A DNA stretch of 64,000 bases from an uncultured Lachnospiraceae bacterium (GCA_910578885.1 CAJTSH010000002.1:62001-126000), one strand, 5' to 3'. Shown: positions 17,801 to 25,131, counted from the stretch's first letter. Made by a program: numbers and translations. The notes: generated from the sequence alone by a model not told the origin.

Positions 17801-19386
17801 ATGACGTTACCTATCGGGACAATATGAGCATTGGTACGGCAACGGCAACCATTACGGCAAACGAGAACGGCAATTACACCGGAACGAGAGAAGTGACATT
17901 CTCAATTCTCCGTCAGGATATCAAAGGTGCGACCGTAGTGAAGATACCGGATTATGATTATACCGGAAAGCCAATTATTCCGGAACCGGTGGTATACTTT
18001 AACGGTACCAAATTAGTGAAGGGCAAGGATTATGTGTTACGGGATGATCCAAACTACGGAAACAATATAAAAGCCGGAAAAGCGTGGGTTGTAATTCAGG
18101 GAATCGGTAATTATACTGGTGTGAAGGCAGATGATGATACATCGTTTAACATTAAAGCGAATCTGGAAACGGCAACAGTAAGCGCTGTCGGTAATCAGGT
18201 CTATACCGGAAAGCAGGTAAAACCGTCTGTGAGAGTTATTTGCGGCGGCAACGTTCTGACTGCTGGAGTGGAATATCAGATTACCTACGGCAGCAATATC
18301 AATCCGGGTGACGCATATTTGTATCTGACGCCTACGGCGAAGTACAGCGGATTATATACAGGATCTTATGTGGTGAGATTTTCTATCTGTGACACTTTGG
18401 AGAAGGCGGAAATTGGAGGAATACCTACTTCACAGACCTATACAAAGTCACCGATCACTCCGAACCCTGTCGTAACAATCGGCACTACAGTGTTGAAGAA
18501 GAATAAGGATTATACGGTAAGATGGAGCAGTAATGTCAACGTAGGAAGGGCGGTTGTAGAAATTATCGGTAAGGGAAGTTATGCCGGAAGCAAGTCCAAG
18601 ACATATAATATTATTGCTAAGAATATTAACCGTTGCAAAACGAATTCTATTGCAGCCGTCAGCTACAACAAAAAGAGTCAGAGACCGAGTGTGGTTGTCC
18701 GTGACGGAAGCAAGGTACTGGCGCAAAATGTGGACTATACGATAAGTTACAGAAGCAATAAAAAAATCGGAACCGGAATAATTACGTTAAAGGGAATCGG
18801 AAACTATTCGGGAACGAAAAAGGTGAAATTTTCCATTGTTTCCGCACCGATTACCGGATTGAAGTCAACTTCGATGTCAACAACGTCTACAAAGATTAGC
18901 TGGAGTAAAAAGAGCAATATCACCGGTTATGAGGTATATACGAACAATGCCCGTAAAAGAATTGCCCGGACAAAGAAGACCAGTGTTACGCTTAACAATC
19001 TGAAACAGGGAACTACCTACAGATATAAAGTAAGGACGTATACCGTTATAGGTAAGAAGACATACTATGGTGCATTTAAGACGATTGCTTTTGCAACGAA
19101 GCCGGAAGCTCCGGCAATCACTGTAAGCTCTACAGCAAAGCGGCAGGCAAAGATCAGCTGGAATCGGGTATCCGGCGCAAACGGATATGAGGTGTACGCA
19201 GCCACGTCAAGGAATGGTTCTTATAAGAGAATAGCATTGATTCTTAAGAGAGCGACGGTAAGCTACACCAATAAGAGACTGACAAGCGGAAAGACCTACT
19301 ATTATAAAGTAAGGGCATACCGGACAGTAAACGGAAAAAAGGTATATAGTTCCTATTCCACTGTGAAGTCAGTTGTGGTAAAATAA
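11863..19386 (+). CDS. Giant secreted repeat protein (about 26 Ig-like/MBG-like modules plus two FN3 domains)
   Basis: 2507 residues. The start at 11863 (MQRNKDVGKRILGLL) is preferred because GTATAGGAG lies upstream; the ATG at 11854 touches that site. A signal peptide ends near ARAAAPDN. I count about 26 modules of roughly 75-100 residues. Each opens with a Y(D/N/T)G...P.V.V strand, has a DYT/Y.NN centre and ends in an NAGTA.I.I.G.GNYTG turn with a F.I strand. This is the layout of MBG-like/bacterial Ig-like adhesin repeats. Two fibronectin type III domains (from about 2325, GLKSTSMSTTSTKISW and EAPAITVSSTAKRQAKISW) form the C-terminus. There is no LPXTG motif, membrane anchor or catalytic domain. 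A class B sortase and a sortase substrate follow directly. It probably acts as a long stalk or adhesin outside the cell. How it is held there is not visible. Confidence 0.85.
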   Translation: MQRNKDVGKRILGLLLTICLVTGMIPAMPARAAAPDNVKITLYTDSTRSTVVDPESTYTYDGTAKQPYVVVGQDGVELSQNGNYLVNYLGNINAGTAVIKITGNGWEEDKEFKINPMQINFVATTCQDTEGASNIPYCYYTGSSVRPVITGVTGMLSNGQTVTLGSADYTITSINDTNACTDTNSQVAPRYTVNLTGNYAYAPDVSPATVRYRIYYNMNDVTVDDISGVVYNGAEQRPTDKVKLTNTRFTSDNVTADAQWANNVNAGEATLALTGTGLYKGQITKNFTIERANIADATVEFDQNPPVYDYTGSEILMADHVKVYFGTNLVPASNYTIQKLSGTDPGPATIQLVGINNLTGTKSATYQIAYRVSDCTYETELEYTAAKNVPSLTVKDGRGQTINPSMYTVTYYNAPATEGGPLYQNSDKIAEPTAMGLYYIRIEGDGSKNCLGTLGTEDAPLSFRIVGANLDKLKYKILGIDYIGSITRPYDGKSHYSAMTDVTVINGESALVKGTDFDVEVYGDEGCTTEPLTAKDCVNAGTYYIKVTGKEGSAYEGSSKILVYNIRAISATVNSIVVQPQIYIGGAVIPSKDDIEVKITANGSVITVDPEDYDFTCSNNTAVGTANITVTLKRNYTGQGTGTFIIRGKKINECSITTTPAADASGVINFVYNGSPQKPTVTVMSEDRRLTEGKEYEVHYYNSSNFIPANEITGRTDAGECYVVVKGKGAFANEDGDWSQKFKVSPKPLTSLPEGSFTAANRDYSETQVTPEVTVMDGSTMLVKDKDYTLVGLFLNEDCTTSVPNGTSGRVYVRIQGKGNYDSNSYLVTQFYIGNDISTLVSSIDVPGNLTYDGASKYSTINTALKVYRANGEELDRTRYDIKYYADRAHTRPITDASSEFTNAGTIYIGIEGKNGYYGSFDGSCVITPRSIATLEGSVTGTYAYTGSAVEPVIASGSGDGITLVDPNFATGRYTLTENDYRVVEYIDNTSAGTARIILAGKGNYGGNKTVSFTIQKSDLNNLPLLDVKVGEATYTSRKQLPSVTVTYGDNSMALVPEKDIVLEYYTDANYQFAAQDKDLTNAGETYVKISGQGNYTGVLLTATLKEKNKFTIKPRDISETIVSLEGQTYVYSDVLTASKIPDFTVRYQYAQGSYYTLQMGYDYTINPTRKDYTIGETQLEIEANAANLSGNFTASKTVTYYYCGNMDNKANEVSILGVDDEVEYVDTIGQMGQTFPSIVVRDSKGQTIDSSCYTVTYSNNKNVGLATISIQGRAERFWTGTYVHTFKIKGNISEAEVVIPDQVYLGREYTAEDIQNMQVTCHGYTLQKDRDYTISITNGTNASLKSAGTAAPTVTLTGTGDFFSGKTDTKKETFSIKYDINSVDLKIAKIPEQIYTGSPLEPEVTVTYEKPDHTIATLENGKDFEVQYFNNINVSAENGVRGPYAVITARDDGLLMGGSRTASFAIGKVDLASEEHGYEIKDLAEEYYYTGAAIRPTVTVQDKTGAVLDPSNYSIICESASWEAGNTVTLRVVGKNNYYNEISAKFKIVKRSLSNAANQVEAVIDDLTYNGMEQRPSFKVTFEDYNLDANGKGRTQTLVEGRDYQILGYYNNKDAGEGSDYNYESGPYVKIAALSGKSIEGERYIPFTIKPKEMDALYYSRVENVTYETGKNEYKPPVTVKISAGSEAPLEADYDYTIKYYNNTGAAAANNTVGPYIEISAYSHNFNGTHIIPFSILEKDITGEEFTVTLRETSGDIKFDDKKWNYPDPPAAGGAYVPKVILTDNSDPENPIDLTENDYQVDYANNNAVGTATITIKARSNYTGTRIVRFTIGTLFDFTNVSINQGNSPVNDSFEPTTYNGRMQKPADILVKRIVDPVAELTEGVEYEIRYYSDEACERPVPDVSVVNAGTYYVKISGLPSGGYIGDIVIPYTIKQKSVNSADVIVDEIPDQYYGGGNVRPAVRLSDKTTGLEIPNSAYDVTYRDNMSIGTATATITANENGNYTGTREVTFSILRQDIKGATVVKIPDYDYTGKPIIPEPVVYFNGTKLVKGKDYVLRDDPNYGNNIKAGKAWVVIQGIGNYTGVKADDDTSFNIKANLETATVSAVGNQVYTGKQVKPSVRVICGGNVLTAGVEYQITYGSNINPGDAYLYLTPTAKYSGLYTGSYVVRFSICDTLEKAEIGGIPTSQTYTKSPITPNPVVTIGTTVLKKNKDYTVRWSSNVNVGRAVVEIIGKGSYAGSKSKTYNIIAKNINRCKTNSIAAVSYNKKSQRPSVVVRDGSKVLAQNVDYTISYRSNKKIGTGIITLKGIGNYSGTKKVKFSIVSAPITGLKSTSMSTTSTKISWSKKSNITGYEVYTNNARKRIARTKKTSVTLNNLKQGTTYRYKVRTYTVIGKKTYYGAFKTIAFATKPEAPAITVSSTAKRQAKISWNRVSGANGYEVYAATSRNGSYKRIALILKRATVSYTNKRLTSGKTYYYKVRAYRTVNGKKVYSSYSTVKSVVVK

Positions 19387-19406
19387 TAAATAGAAGCATG
19401 AAGGAA

Positions 19407-19434
19407 GGCAGGCGTCCGTTATCGGGGGCCTGCC
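19407..19434 (+). other. Hairpin between the giant protein gene and the sortase gene
   Basis: GGCAGGC (19407-19413) pairs with GCCTGCC (19428-19434). No T-run follows, so it may only partly terminate or may stabilise the long upstream mRNA. It lies in the 88-bp gap before the sortase. Confidence 0.4.
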
Positions 19435-19474
19435 GGAGTCATAAATAAAGAATAAGGCAGATGAATCATAAGTT

Positions 19475-20587
19475 ATGGATGAAAAAATATACAAGCTGGG
19501 AAATTATGAATTCAAAACCTTAAGGGAGTACAGGCAGGGTCAGGAAGATTTAGAAAAAATCAAGTACATTACGGAGCAACTGGATATTTATGATCCGGAA
19601 GTGGCGCTCCGGCTGTATAACCTGATGCGCAGCAAAAAGATTAGATTTAAAGGTGAAATCGGGAAGTCCTTCTTCTGGTGCATTTCGGACATTGTGGCTG
19701 ACAGTTCTATGAACATGATAGAGAAGGAGAAGGGGGCGGACAAGGAAGAGGCAATAAGACCGATTTTGGAAACAAATTGGCAGAAGATTGTAGGAATCGC
19801 ATGCATTGTCATTGCAGTAATCTGCATGGGATATTACGGATTTATGGAATTGCAGGATTATTATTCTACAAAGCGTATGGAACGTTTGCAGAGCAATGAG
19901 AACAGAACTACCAATATGGGGTATTATCTGAGTACTGAGAATCTTCCGGAAGAGACATTGGGTGAGGCAGAAACAGAAACAGAGACGGAAATCACCCCGC
20001 CGCCTATATTAGAGGAATATGCCGAACTTCATGAGAAGAATCCTGAGATGGTAGGTTGGTTGAAGATTGAGGGAATGGACATTGACTATCCGGTCATGCA
20101 GTCTTCGGAAGATGAGTATGATTTTTATTTAAGACATTCATTTGATAAACAAGAAGACAGAAACGGTACGCTGTTTGTGGATGCACGGAATAATATTTTA
20201 AAGAGGGATACGAACCTCATTATTTACGGACATAACATGAAGAGCGGAATGATGTTCGGAACTTTGAAGAATTATCTGAATGAAACTTTTCGGAACCAGC
20301 ATCAGACGATTCAATTTAATACGATTTATGAGAAGGCTACTTACAAAGTTATCGGCGTCTGTCTGGGCAAGGTAGAAAATCAAGATGAGACTGTGTTCCG
20401 TTATTATAATTTTTTAAATGCAGCGAATGAGGCAGAGTTTGAAGATTATATGGAGCACATCCGGCAGATGGAAGTATATGGAGCCAGTATAGATGCGGCT
20501 TATGGAGACGAACTTTTAACATTATCTACTTGTAATTACTATATAGAAGATGGTAGAATGTTTATAATAGCAAAAAAAGTAAAATAA
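19475..20587 (+). CDS. Class B sortase with a long cytoplasmic N-terminal region
   Basis: 370 residues. The C-terminal sortase domain (about 185-370) has the class B pattern, with catalytic His in IIYGHNMKSGMMFG (H253), Cys in LLTLSTCNY (C353) and Arg in EDGRMFIIAKK (R361). A single membrane helix (about 108-130) is preceded by about 105 cytosolic residues, unlike the usual short N-terminus. An EAETETETEITPPP linker leads to the catalytic domain. It should cleave a sorting motif outside the membrane and attach the substrate to the wall or to another protein. The neighbouring LRR protein ends in TPKTG, a likely substrate. The ribosome binding site before ATG 19475 is weak. Confidence 0.88.
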   Translation: MDEKIYKLGNYEFKTLREYRQGQEDLEKIKYITEQLDIYDPEVALRLYNLMRSKKIRFKGEIGKSFFWCISDIVADSSMNMIEKEKGADKEEAIRPILETNWQKIVGIACIVIAVICMGYYGFMELQDYYSTKRMERLQSNENRTTNMGYYLSTENLPEETLGEAETETETEITPPPILEEYAELHEKNPEMVGWLKIEGMDIDYPVMQSSEDEYDFYLRHSFDKQEDRNGTLFVDARNNILKRDTNLIIYGHNMKSGMMFGTLKNYLNETFRNQHQTIQFNTIYEKATYKVIGVCLGKVENQDETVFRYYNFLNAANEAEFEDYMEHIRQMEVYGASIDAAYGDELLTLSTCNYYIEDGRMFIIAKKVK

Positions 20588-20603
20588 GATGGGAGAGGTG
20601 GCC

Positions 20604-21971
20604 ATGACAAGAAAACGAAAAAAGATATTGGCGTTGCTCGCAGTAATGTGCATGCTGTTTACTATGCATGAAGGACAGATTGAGAGCTACGCAACAGAGG
20701 TAAGCGGAGCGGAATCGGAACAACCGATAACAGAGCCGGTAGTGGAAGAAGACAGTGCACTTGCTAATGGATTTATCATTGACAATGCAGGCACGCTTGC
20801 CGGATATGAAGGGGCAGGCGGAGATGTGATTGTTCCGTCCGAAGTAACGGCAATTTCGTCAGGTGTATTTGCAGGTAATACCTCTTTGACAAGTGTGACA
20901 TTACCGGCAAGCGTAGTAATGCTTGGAACAGGTGTATTTGCTAATTGCACGAATCTTACGACAGTTACGATTCAAGGAAACATTTCTTCAATACCGGCGC
21001 AGACTTTTTATAATTGTTCGAATCTGCGTAGCGTATATGTACCTGGAAGCGTGACCTCTATCGGGTCGGATGCGTTTGCAGAATGCGTCAGCTTATCAGG
21101 AATTACAATTCCGGCAAGTGTTACCAGCATTGGAGAAAGAGCATTTTTTGATTGTTCAAGTTTAAGCGGAGTATCCATACCGGAAGCGGTATCATCAATC
21201 GGAGCGAATGCTTTTACGGGCTGCTCTAATATGACTTCCTATTCGGTAGCATCCGGAAACGGACATTATGCTTCCAGCGGCGGATGCCTCTATAATAAGT
21301 CAATGACAAGGTTTTTGAGATGTCCGGAAGGTCGCTCAAGCGTATCCATTGAAGCTGGTACGAGGACAATTGCCAGCAATGCATTTTATCAGTGCGCAGC
21401 AATCCGTTCACTGACGATTCCGTCAAGCGTTACGACGATTGAGTCGAATGCCTTTACGGATAGCGGAATCAGTGATGTCACAATGATGGCAAGCGTTACC
21501 AACATTGGCTCGCAGAGCGGCTGGACGGCTGATATTATTTACGGCGAGACCAATTCTGCAGCAGAGACATATGCGAATAACAACAGCATTGTGTTTCAGG
21601 CATTGAATGCAACTCCTTCGACCGAGACAGAAACAGAAACAGAGACGGAGACAGAGAAAAAATCTGGAACAGAAAATCCTGGAGACGGCAATAACGGTGG
21701 CAGCGGCAATAACGGCAGCGGCAGTAATGGCGGTTCAACCGGCGGAAACGGCGGTTCGGCAGTAGGAAGCGGCAACGGAACCTCCGGCGCAACAAAGACA
21801 ACAGGCGGAACGGCTTATACATCCGGAAGCGCCAAGACAACAAGTACAAACGGTAAGGATACCACACCGAAGACAGGTGATGGAATCAATCCGATTTTCT
21901 TCTTCTGTATTGCATTTCTTTTGACAGGCGGATGCTTGTTCATAGTTGGAAAGAAGAAAGCGGCACGATAA
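20604..21971 (+). CDS. BspA-type leucine-rich-repeat surface protein with TPKTG sorting signal
   Basis: 455 residues from the ATG at 20604 (after GGGAGAGGTGG; the ATG at 20589 lies within the ribosome binding site). A signal peptide (MTRKRKKILALLAVMC...) is followed by about nine LRR_5/BspA repeats (about 70-315) with consensus SI...AF..C..L..V.IP.SVTSIG. Next comes a TETETETETE stretch, a Gly/Asn/Ser-rich flexible linker (about 355-400), and a C-terminal sorting signal of TPKTGDG, a hydrophobic helix and KKKAAR. The protein should be anchored to the wall by the sortase encoded 16 bases upstream. BspA-type LRR proteins often bind host matrix or other surfaces, but the ligand is unknown. Confidence 0.88.
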   Translation: MTRKRKKILALLAVMCMLFTMHEGQIESYATEVSGAESEQPITEPVVEEDSALANGFIIDNAGTLAGYEGAGGDVIVPSEVTAISSGVFAGNTSLTSVTLPASVVMLGTGVFANCTNLTTVTIQGNISSIPAQTFYNCSNLRSVYVPGSVTSIGSDAFAECVSLSGITIPASVTSIGERAFFDCSSLSGVSIPEAVSSIGANAFTGCSNMTSYSVASGNGHYASSGGCLYNKSMTRFLRCPEGRSSVSIEAGTRTIASNAFYQCAAIRSLTIPSSVTTIESNAFTDSGISDVTMMASVTNIGSQSGWTADIIYGETNSAAETYANNNSIVFQALNATPSTETETETETETEKKSGTENPGDGNNGGSGNNGSGSNGGSTGGNGGSAVGSGNGTSGATKTTGGTAYTSGSAKTTSTNGKDTTPKTGDGINPIFFFCIAFLLTGGCLFIVGKKKAAR

Positions 21972-22024
21972 GACAGAATAATATATAGATTATTTATTGA
22001 TATAGGATGAAGCCATACATAAGA

Positions 22025-22067
22025 GTGTCTGTAAATGCTTAAAAATCAAGCGTTTACAGGCACTTTT
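22025..22067 (+). terminator. Terminator of the surface-protein locus
   Basis: GTGTCTGTAAATGCTT (22025-22040) pairs with AAGCGTTTACAGGCAC (22048-22063 region) with two wobble pairs, followed by TTTT. It ends the giant protein/sortase/LRR unit. Confidence 0.8.
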
Positions 22068-22088
22068 GTGTGAGAGGAAAAATAGATA

Positions 22089-22117
22089 TTGACAAATCAT
22101 GGAAAAGGCAATATACT
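22089..22117 (+). promoter_or_regulatory. Promoter of the fatty acid synthesis operon
   Basis: A perfect TTGACA (22089-22094), a 17-nt spacer and TATACT (22112-22117) lie about 80 nt before acpP. FabT-like operator sequences begin at its -10 element. Confidence 0.85.
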
Positions 22118-22146
22118 TTGATATGCAAATTATTTGAGTATCAAAT
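22117..22146 (+). promoter_or_regulatory. Two FabT-type operators
   Basis: ATTTGAGTATCAAAT (22132-22146) is a perfect match to the TTTGA-N3-TCAAA palindrome bound by the MarR-family fatty acid repressor FabT of streptococci and lactococci. TTTGATATGCAAA (22117-22129) is a second copy with one mismatch that overlaps the end of the -10 box. A MarR-family gene closes the same operon (29526-29984), which supports autoregulation by lipid status. Confidence 0.75.
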
Positions 22147-22195
22147 AGTTTGCTAAATGAACAGTTTGAAAACCAAAATAAAGGAGAACAAAACT

Positions 22196-22429
22196 ATGTT
22201 AGAAAAAATGAAAGAGATTATTGCAGACCAGTTAAATTTAGATGGTGTGGAGATTACGGAAGAATCAAACTTTAAGGATGATCTTGGCGCAGATTCCTTG
22301 GATTTGTTTGAACTTGTTATGAGTCTGGAGGAAGAGTTCGGCGTAGAGATTCCATCTGAAGATTTAGAAAAGATAGTTACTGTTGGCGATGTAATTGAGT
22401 ATTTGAAAGAGAAAGGCGTAGAAGCTTAA
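22196..22429 (+). CDS. acpP: Acyl carrier protein
   Basis: 77-residue acidic ACP. Ser34 in GADSLDLFELVM is the site for the 4'-phosphopantetheine arm that carries growing acyl chains. The ATG at 22196 follows AAAGGAG; an in-frame ATG at 22157 lies in the leader and lacks a ribosome binding site. It is the first gene of the fatty acid operon. A hairpin (22451-22479) separates it from fabK, which may allow a higher level of ACP than of the enzymes. Confidence 0.95.
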   Translation: MLEKMKEIIADQLNLDGVEITEESNFKDDLGADSLDLFELVMSLEEEFGVEIPSEDLEKIVTVGDVIEYLKEKGVEA

Positions 22430-22450
22430 AGGTTATCGTTCACACAGTGC

Positions 22451-22479
22451 CGTTACTGGAACGACAATGGACAGTAACG
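22451..22479 (+). other. Hairpin between acpP and fabK
   Basis: CGTTACTG (22451-22458) pairs with CAGTAACG (22472-22479) around a 13-nt loop. There is no T-run. It may be a processing or stabilising element at the acpP 3' end. Confidence 0.4.
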
Positions 22480-22506
22480 CTTAAGGAATGCTAAAAGGAG
22501 GAAGGC

Positions 22507-23436
22507 ATGAGACAGGAAGTGACGGAATTACTGGGTATCAGATATCCTGTAATACAGGGCGGAATGGCATGGGTTGCGGAACATCGGCTGGCTGCGGCTG
22601 TGAGCAATGCCGGAGGCTTGGGACTGATTGGCGCAGCAAGTGCACCGCCGGAGATTGTACGTGAGGAAATCCGTAAAGCAAAGGAATTGACAGATAAGCC
22701 CTTTGGCGTCAACGTAATGCTGTTGAACCCTAACGCAGAGGAAGTAGCAAAGGTTGTTGTGGAAGAAGGAATTAAGGTGGTGACAACCGGAGCAGGGAAC
22801 CCTTCAAAGTTTATGCCGATGTGGAAAGAAGCGGGCGTAAAGGTGATTCCGGTTGTTGCCAGTGTGGCAATGGCGAAGCTGATGGAACGAGGCGGTGCAG
22901 ACGCAGTCGTGGCAGAGGGCATGGAAGCCGGCGGGCATATCGGTTCCGCAACCACTATGACGCTGGTTCCGCAGATTGTAGATGTGGTAAAGATTCCGGT
23001 TATTGCAGCGGGCGGCATTGCCGATGGAAGAGGCTATGCGGCGGCAATGATGCTGGGCGCTTCTGCGGTTCAGATGGGAACGCGGTTCATCGTGGCGAAG
23101 GAATCTATCGTCCATGAGAATTACAAAGAGAGATTGATTAAAGCGAAGGATATTGATTCCGAAGTGACAGGGATGAGCACCGGTCATCCAATCAGGGTAC
23201 TCCGTAATAAGATGACAAGAGAGTATCTGAAACTGGAAAAGGAAGGAGCATCCTTTGAGGAGCTTGAAATGCTGACACTAGGCGCTCTCCGTAAGGCGGT
23301 AGTAGAAGGCGACGTTGTGCAGGGAAGTGTTATGGCAGGTCAGATTGCCGGACTGGTCAGCAAGGAAGAGACTTGTGAAGAAATCATTCGTGACGTAGTA
23401 GAAAACGGTGAGCAGCTTTTAAAGAGCTGGGTATAG
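22507..23436 (+). CDS. fabK: Enoyl-ACP reductase (FMN-dependent FabK type)
   Basis: 309 residues of the nitronate monooxygenase/FabK family, catalysing the last reduction of each elongation cycle with NAD(P)H and FMN. It opens LGIRYPVIQGGMAWVAEHRL; AGGLGLIGAAS, GVNVMLLNP, EGMEAGGHIG and VIAAGGIADGRG line the FMN/substrate site of the barrel. The length is typical. It replaces FabI, and no fabI is seen. The ribosome binding site is AAAAGGAGGAAGGC. FabK-type enzymes are not inhibited by triclosan, as known for the family. Confidence 0.93.
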   Translation: MRQEVTELLGIRYPVIQGGMAWVAEHRLAAAVSNAGGLGLIGAASAPPEIVREEIRKAKELTDKPFGVNVMLLNPNAEEVAKVVVEEGIKVVTTGAGNPSKFMPMWKEAGVKVIPVVASVAMAKLMERGGADAVVAEGMEAGGHIGSATTMTLVPQIVDVVKIPVIAAGGIADGRGYAAAMMLGASAVQMGTRFIVAKESIVHENYKERLIKAKDIDSEVTGMSTGHPIRVLRNKMTREYLKLEKEGASFEELEMLTLGALRKAVVEGDVVQGSVMAGQIAGLVSKEETCEEIIRDVVENGEQLLKSWV

Positions 23437-23468
23437 ACTGACGGACCAGACAGCAGAGGAGGTAAGTA

Positions 23469-24383
23469 ATGGATAAGACAGTATTTATGTTTCCGGGACA
23501 GGGAGCGCAATATATTGGAATGGGAAAAGATTTCTATGAGAACATTCCCATTTGTAAGAAAATATTTGAAATTGCATCAGACGTAACCGGTCTGGACATT
23601 GCAAAGCTCTGTTTTGAGGAAAATGAGCAGATACATATTACGGAGTTTACACAGATTGCAATGCTGACAGTCGAAGCGGCAATTTTTGAAGCGCTTGAGG
23701 TGAGCGGGAAGAAGCCTAAGGCAACGGCGGGCTTGAGCCTTGGCGAATATGGTGCATTAATCGCATCGAAGGTCTTAGAGCCAGAGGATGCCTTTAAGGT
23801 GGTCAGACAGCGAGGCATTTTCATGCAGGAGGCTGTTCCCACTGGCGGAGCTATGTCTGCGATTCTTGGACTGGATGCAGAGGCAATCGAGAAGGTCTGT
23901 GAAAATACAAAAGGTCTTGTTTCCATTGCAAACTACAACTGTCCGGGTCAGATTGTAATTACCGGAGAAGAGGAAGCCGTGGCTTTGGCGGGGGAAGCAT
24001 GCAAGGCGGCAGGAGCTAAGCGTGCCTTGCCGTTAAAGGTAAGCGGACCATTCCATTCCGAGATGTTGACAGGAGCTGGAGAGAAGCTGGGCAAGGTATT
24101 AGAGGAAACTAAGGTACGGGAATTTGCGATACCATATGTCGCAAATGTAACTGCGGATTATGTAACAAGCGCAGATGAGGTGAAGCCGCTGCTGATTAAG
24201 CAGGTTGCTTCTTCCGTTCGCTGGCAGCAGAGTATGGAGCGCTTAATTGCGGACGGATACAATGAATTTGTAGAAATCGGACCGGGACATACACTGACCG
24301 GTTTTATGCGTAAAATCAATCGTGATATTAAAACTGTAAATATCGAGAAGCTGGAGGATTTTAAGGCATATGTTGGAGAATAA
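23469..24383 (+). CDS. fabD: Malonyl-CoA:ACP transacylase
   Basis: 304 residues. It transfers malonyl groups from CoA to ACP, supplying the elongation steps. The N-terminus is VFMFPGQGAQYIGMGKDFY. The active-site serine is in AGLSLGEYGALIAS, and the catalytic His is in SGPFHSEMLTGAG. It ends with a 14-bp overlap with fabG, so the two are translationally coupled. The ribosome binding site AGAGGAGG is strong. Confidence 0.95.
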   Translation: MDKTVFMFPGQGAQYIGMGKDFYENIPICKKIFEIASDVTGLDIAKLCFEENEQIHITEFTQIAMLTVEAAIFEALEVSGKKPKATAGLSLGEYGALIASKVLEPEDAFKVVRQRGIFMQEAVPTGGAMSAILGLDAEAIEKVCENTKGLVSIANYNCPGQIVITGEEEAVALAGEACKAAGAKRALPLKVSGPFHSEMLTGAGEKLGKVLEETKVREFAIPYVANVTADYVTSADEVKPLLIKQVASSVRWQQSMERLIADGYNEFVEIGPGHTLTGFMRKINRDIKTVNIEKLEDFKAYVGE

Positions 24384-25110
24384 GATTGCTCTGGTTACCG
24401 GCGGAAGCCGCGGAATAGGAAAAGAAATTGCCCTTTCCCTTGCAAAGGAAGGGGCGGTTGTAATTGTCAATTACAATGGCTCTAAAGAAAGCGCCGAAGC
24501 AGTTGTGGAGGAAATCATAACTGCGGGCGGTAAAGCAGAAAGCTATCAGTGTAACGTTGCCGACGGCGCTGCATGTGAAGCAATGGTAAAAGAACTGATA
24601 GAGAAGTATGGACGAGTGGATATTCTGGTGAACAACGCCGGAATTACAAGAGATAATTTATTGATGAAAATGTCAGAGGAAGACTTTGATGCGGTCATTG
24701 ATACGAATTTAAAAGGAACCTTCCATACGATACGTTATCTTTCACGCTATTTTCTAAAACAGCGTTCCGGTAAGATTATCAATATCTCTTCTGTTGTGGG
24801 AATCGGCGGAAATGCGGGTCAGGCAAACTACAGCGCTTCGAAGGCAGGAATTATTGGACTGACGAAAAGTGTTGCAAGGGAGCTTGCTTCCCGAGGGATT
24901 AATGTCAATGCAGTAGCGCCTGGGATGGTCGATACGGAAATGACGCAGATCTTGTCCGATTCCGTGAAAGAAGAAATGATGAAACAAATTCCATTGAAAA
25001 AAATGGGGAATACAAAGAATATTGCAGACGCCGTAGTATTTCTGGCGTCTGATAAATCAGATTATATTACAGGTCAGGTGCTGGTAGTTGACGGTGGCAT
25101 GACGATGTAG
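24370..25110 (+). CDS. fabG: 3-oxoacyl-ACP reductase
   Basis: 246-residue short-chain dehydrogenase that reduces 3-oxoacyl-ACP with NADPH. The cofactor motif is TGGSRGIGKEIA (about residues 9-20), NNAG is near 86, catalytic Ser is in INISSVVGIGG, and the YSASKAG motif is near 151-157. The C-terminus DKSDYITGQVLVVDGGMTM is typical of FabG. The start lies inside fabD; GGAGG is 11 bases upstream. Confidence 0.95.
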   Translation: MLENKIALVTGGSRGIGKEIALSLAKEGAVVIVNYNGSKESAEAVVEEIITAGGKAESYQCNVADGAACEAMVKELIEKYGRVDILVNNAGITRDNLLMKMSEEDFDAVIDTNLKGTFHTIRYLSRYFLKQRSGKIINISSVVGIGGNAGQANYSASKAGIIGLTKSVARELASRGINVNAVAPGMVDTEMTQILSDSVKEEMMKQIPLKKMGNTKNIADAVVFLASDKSDYITGQVLVVDGGMTM

Positions 25111-25131
25111 CTTGCAGAAAGGAAATGAAGT

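Noticed and set aside
18840..19386. LPXTG or lipoprotein anchor on the giant protein
   Set aside because: The C-terminus ends in an FN3 domain without motif, hydrophobic helix or basic tail.
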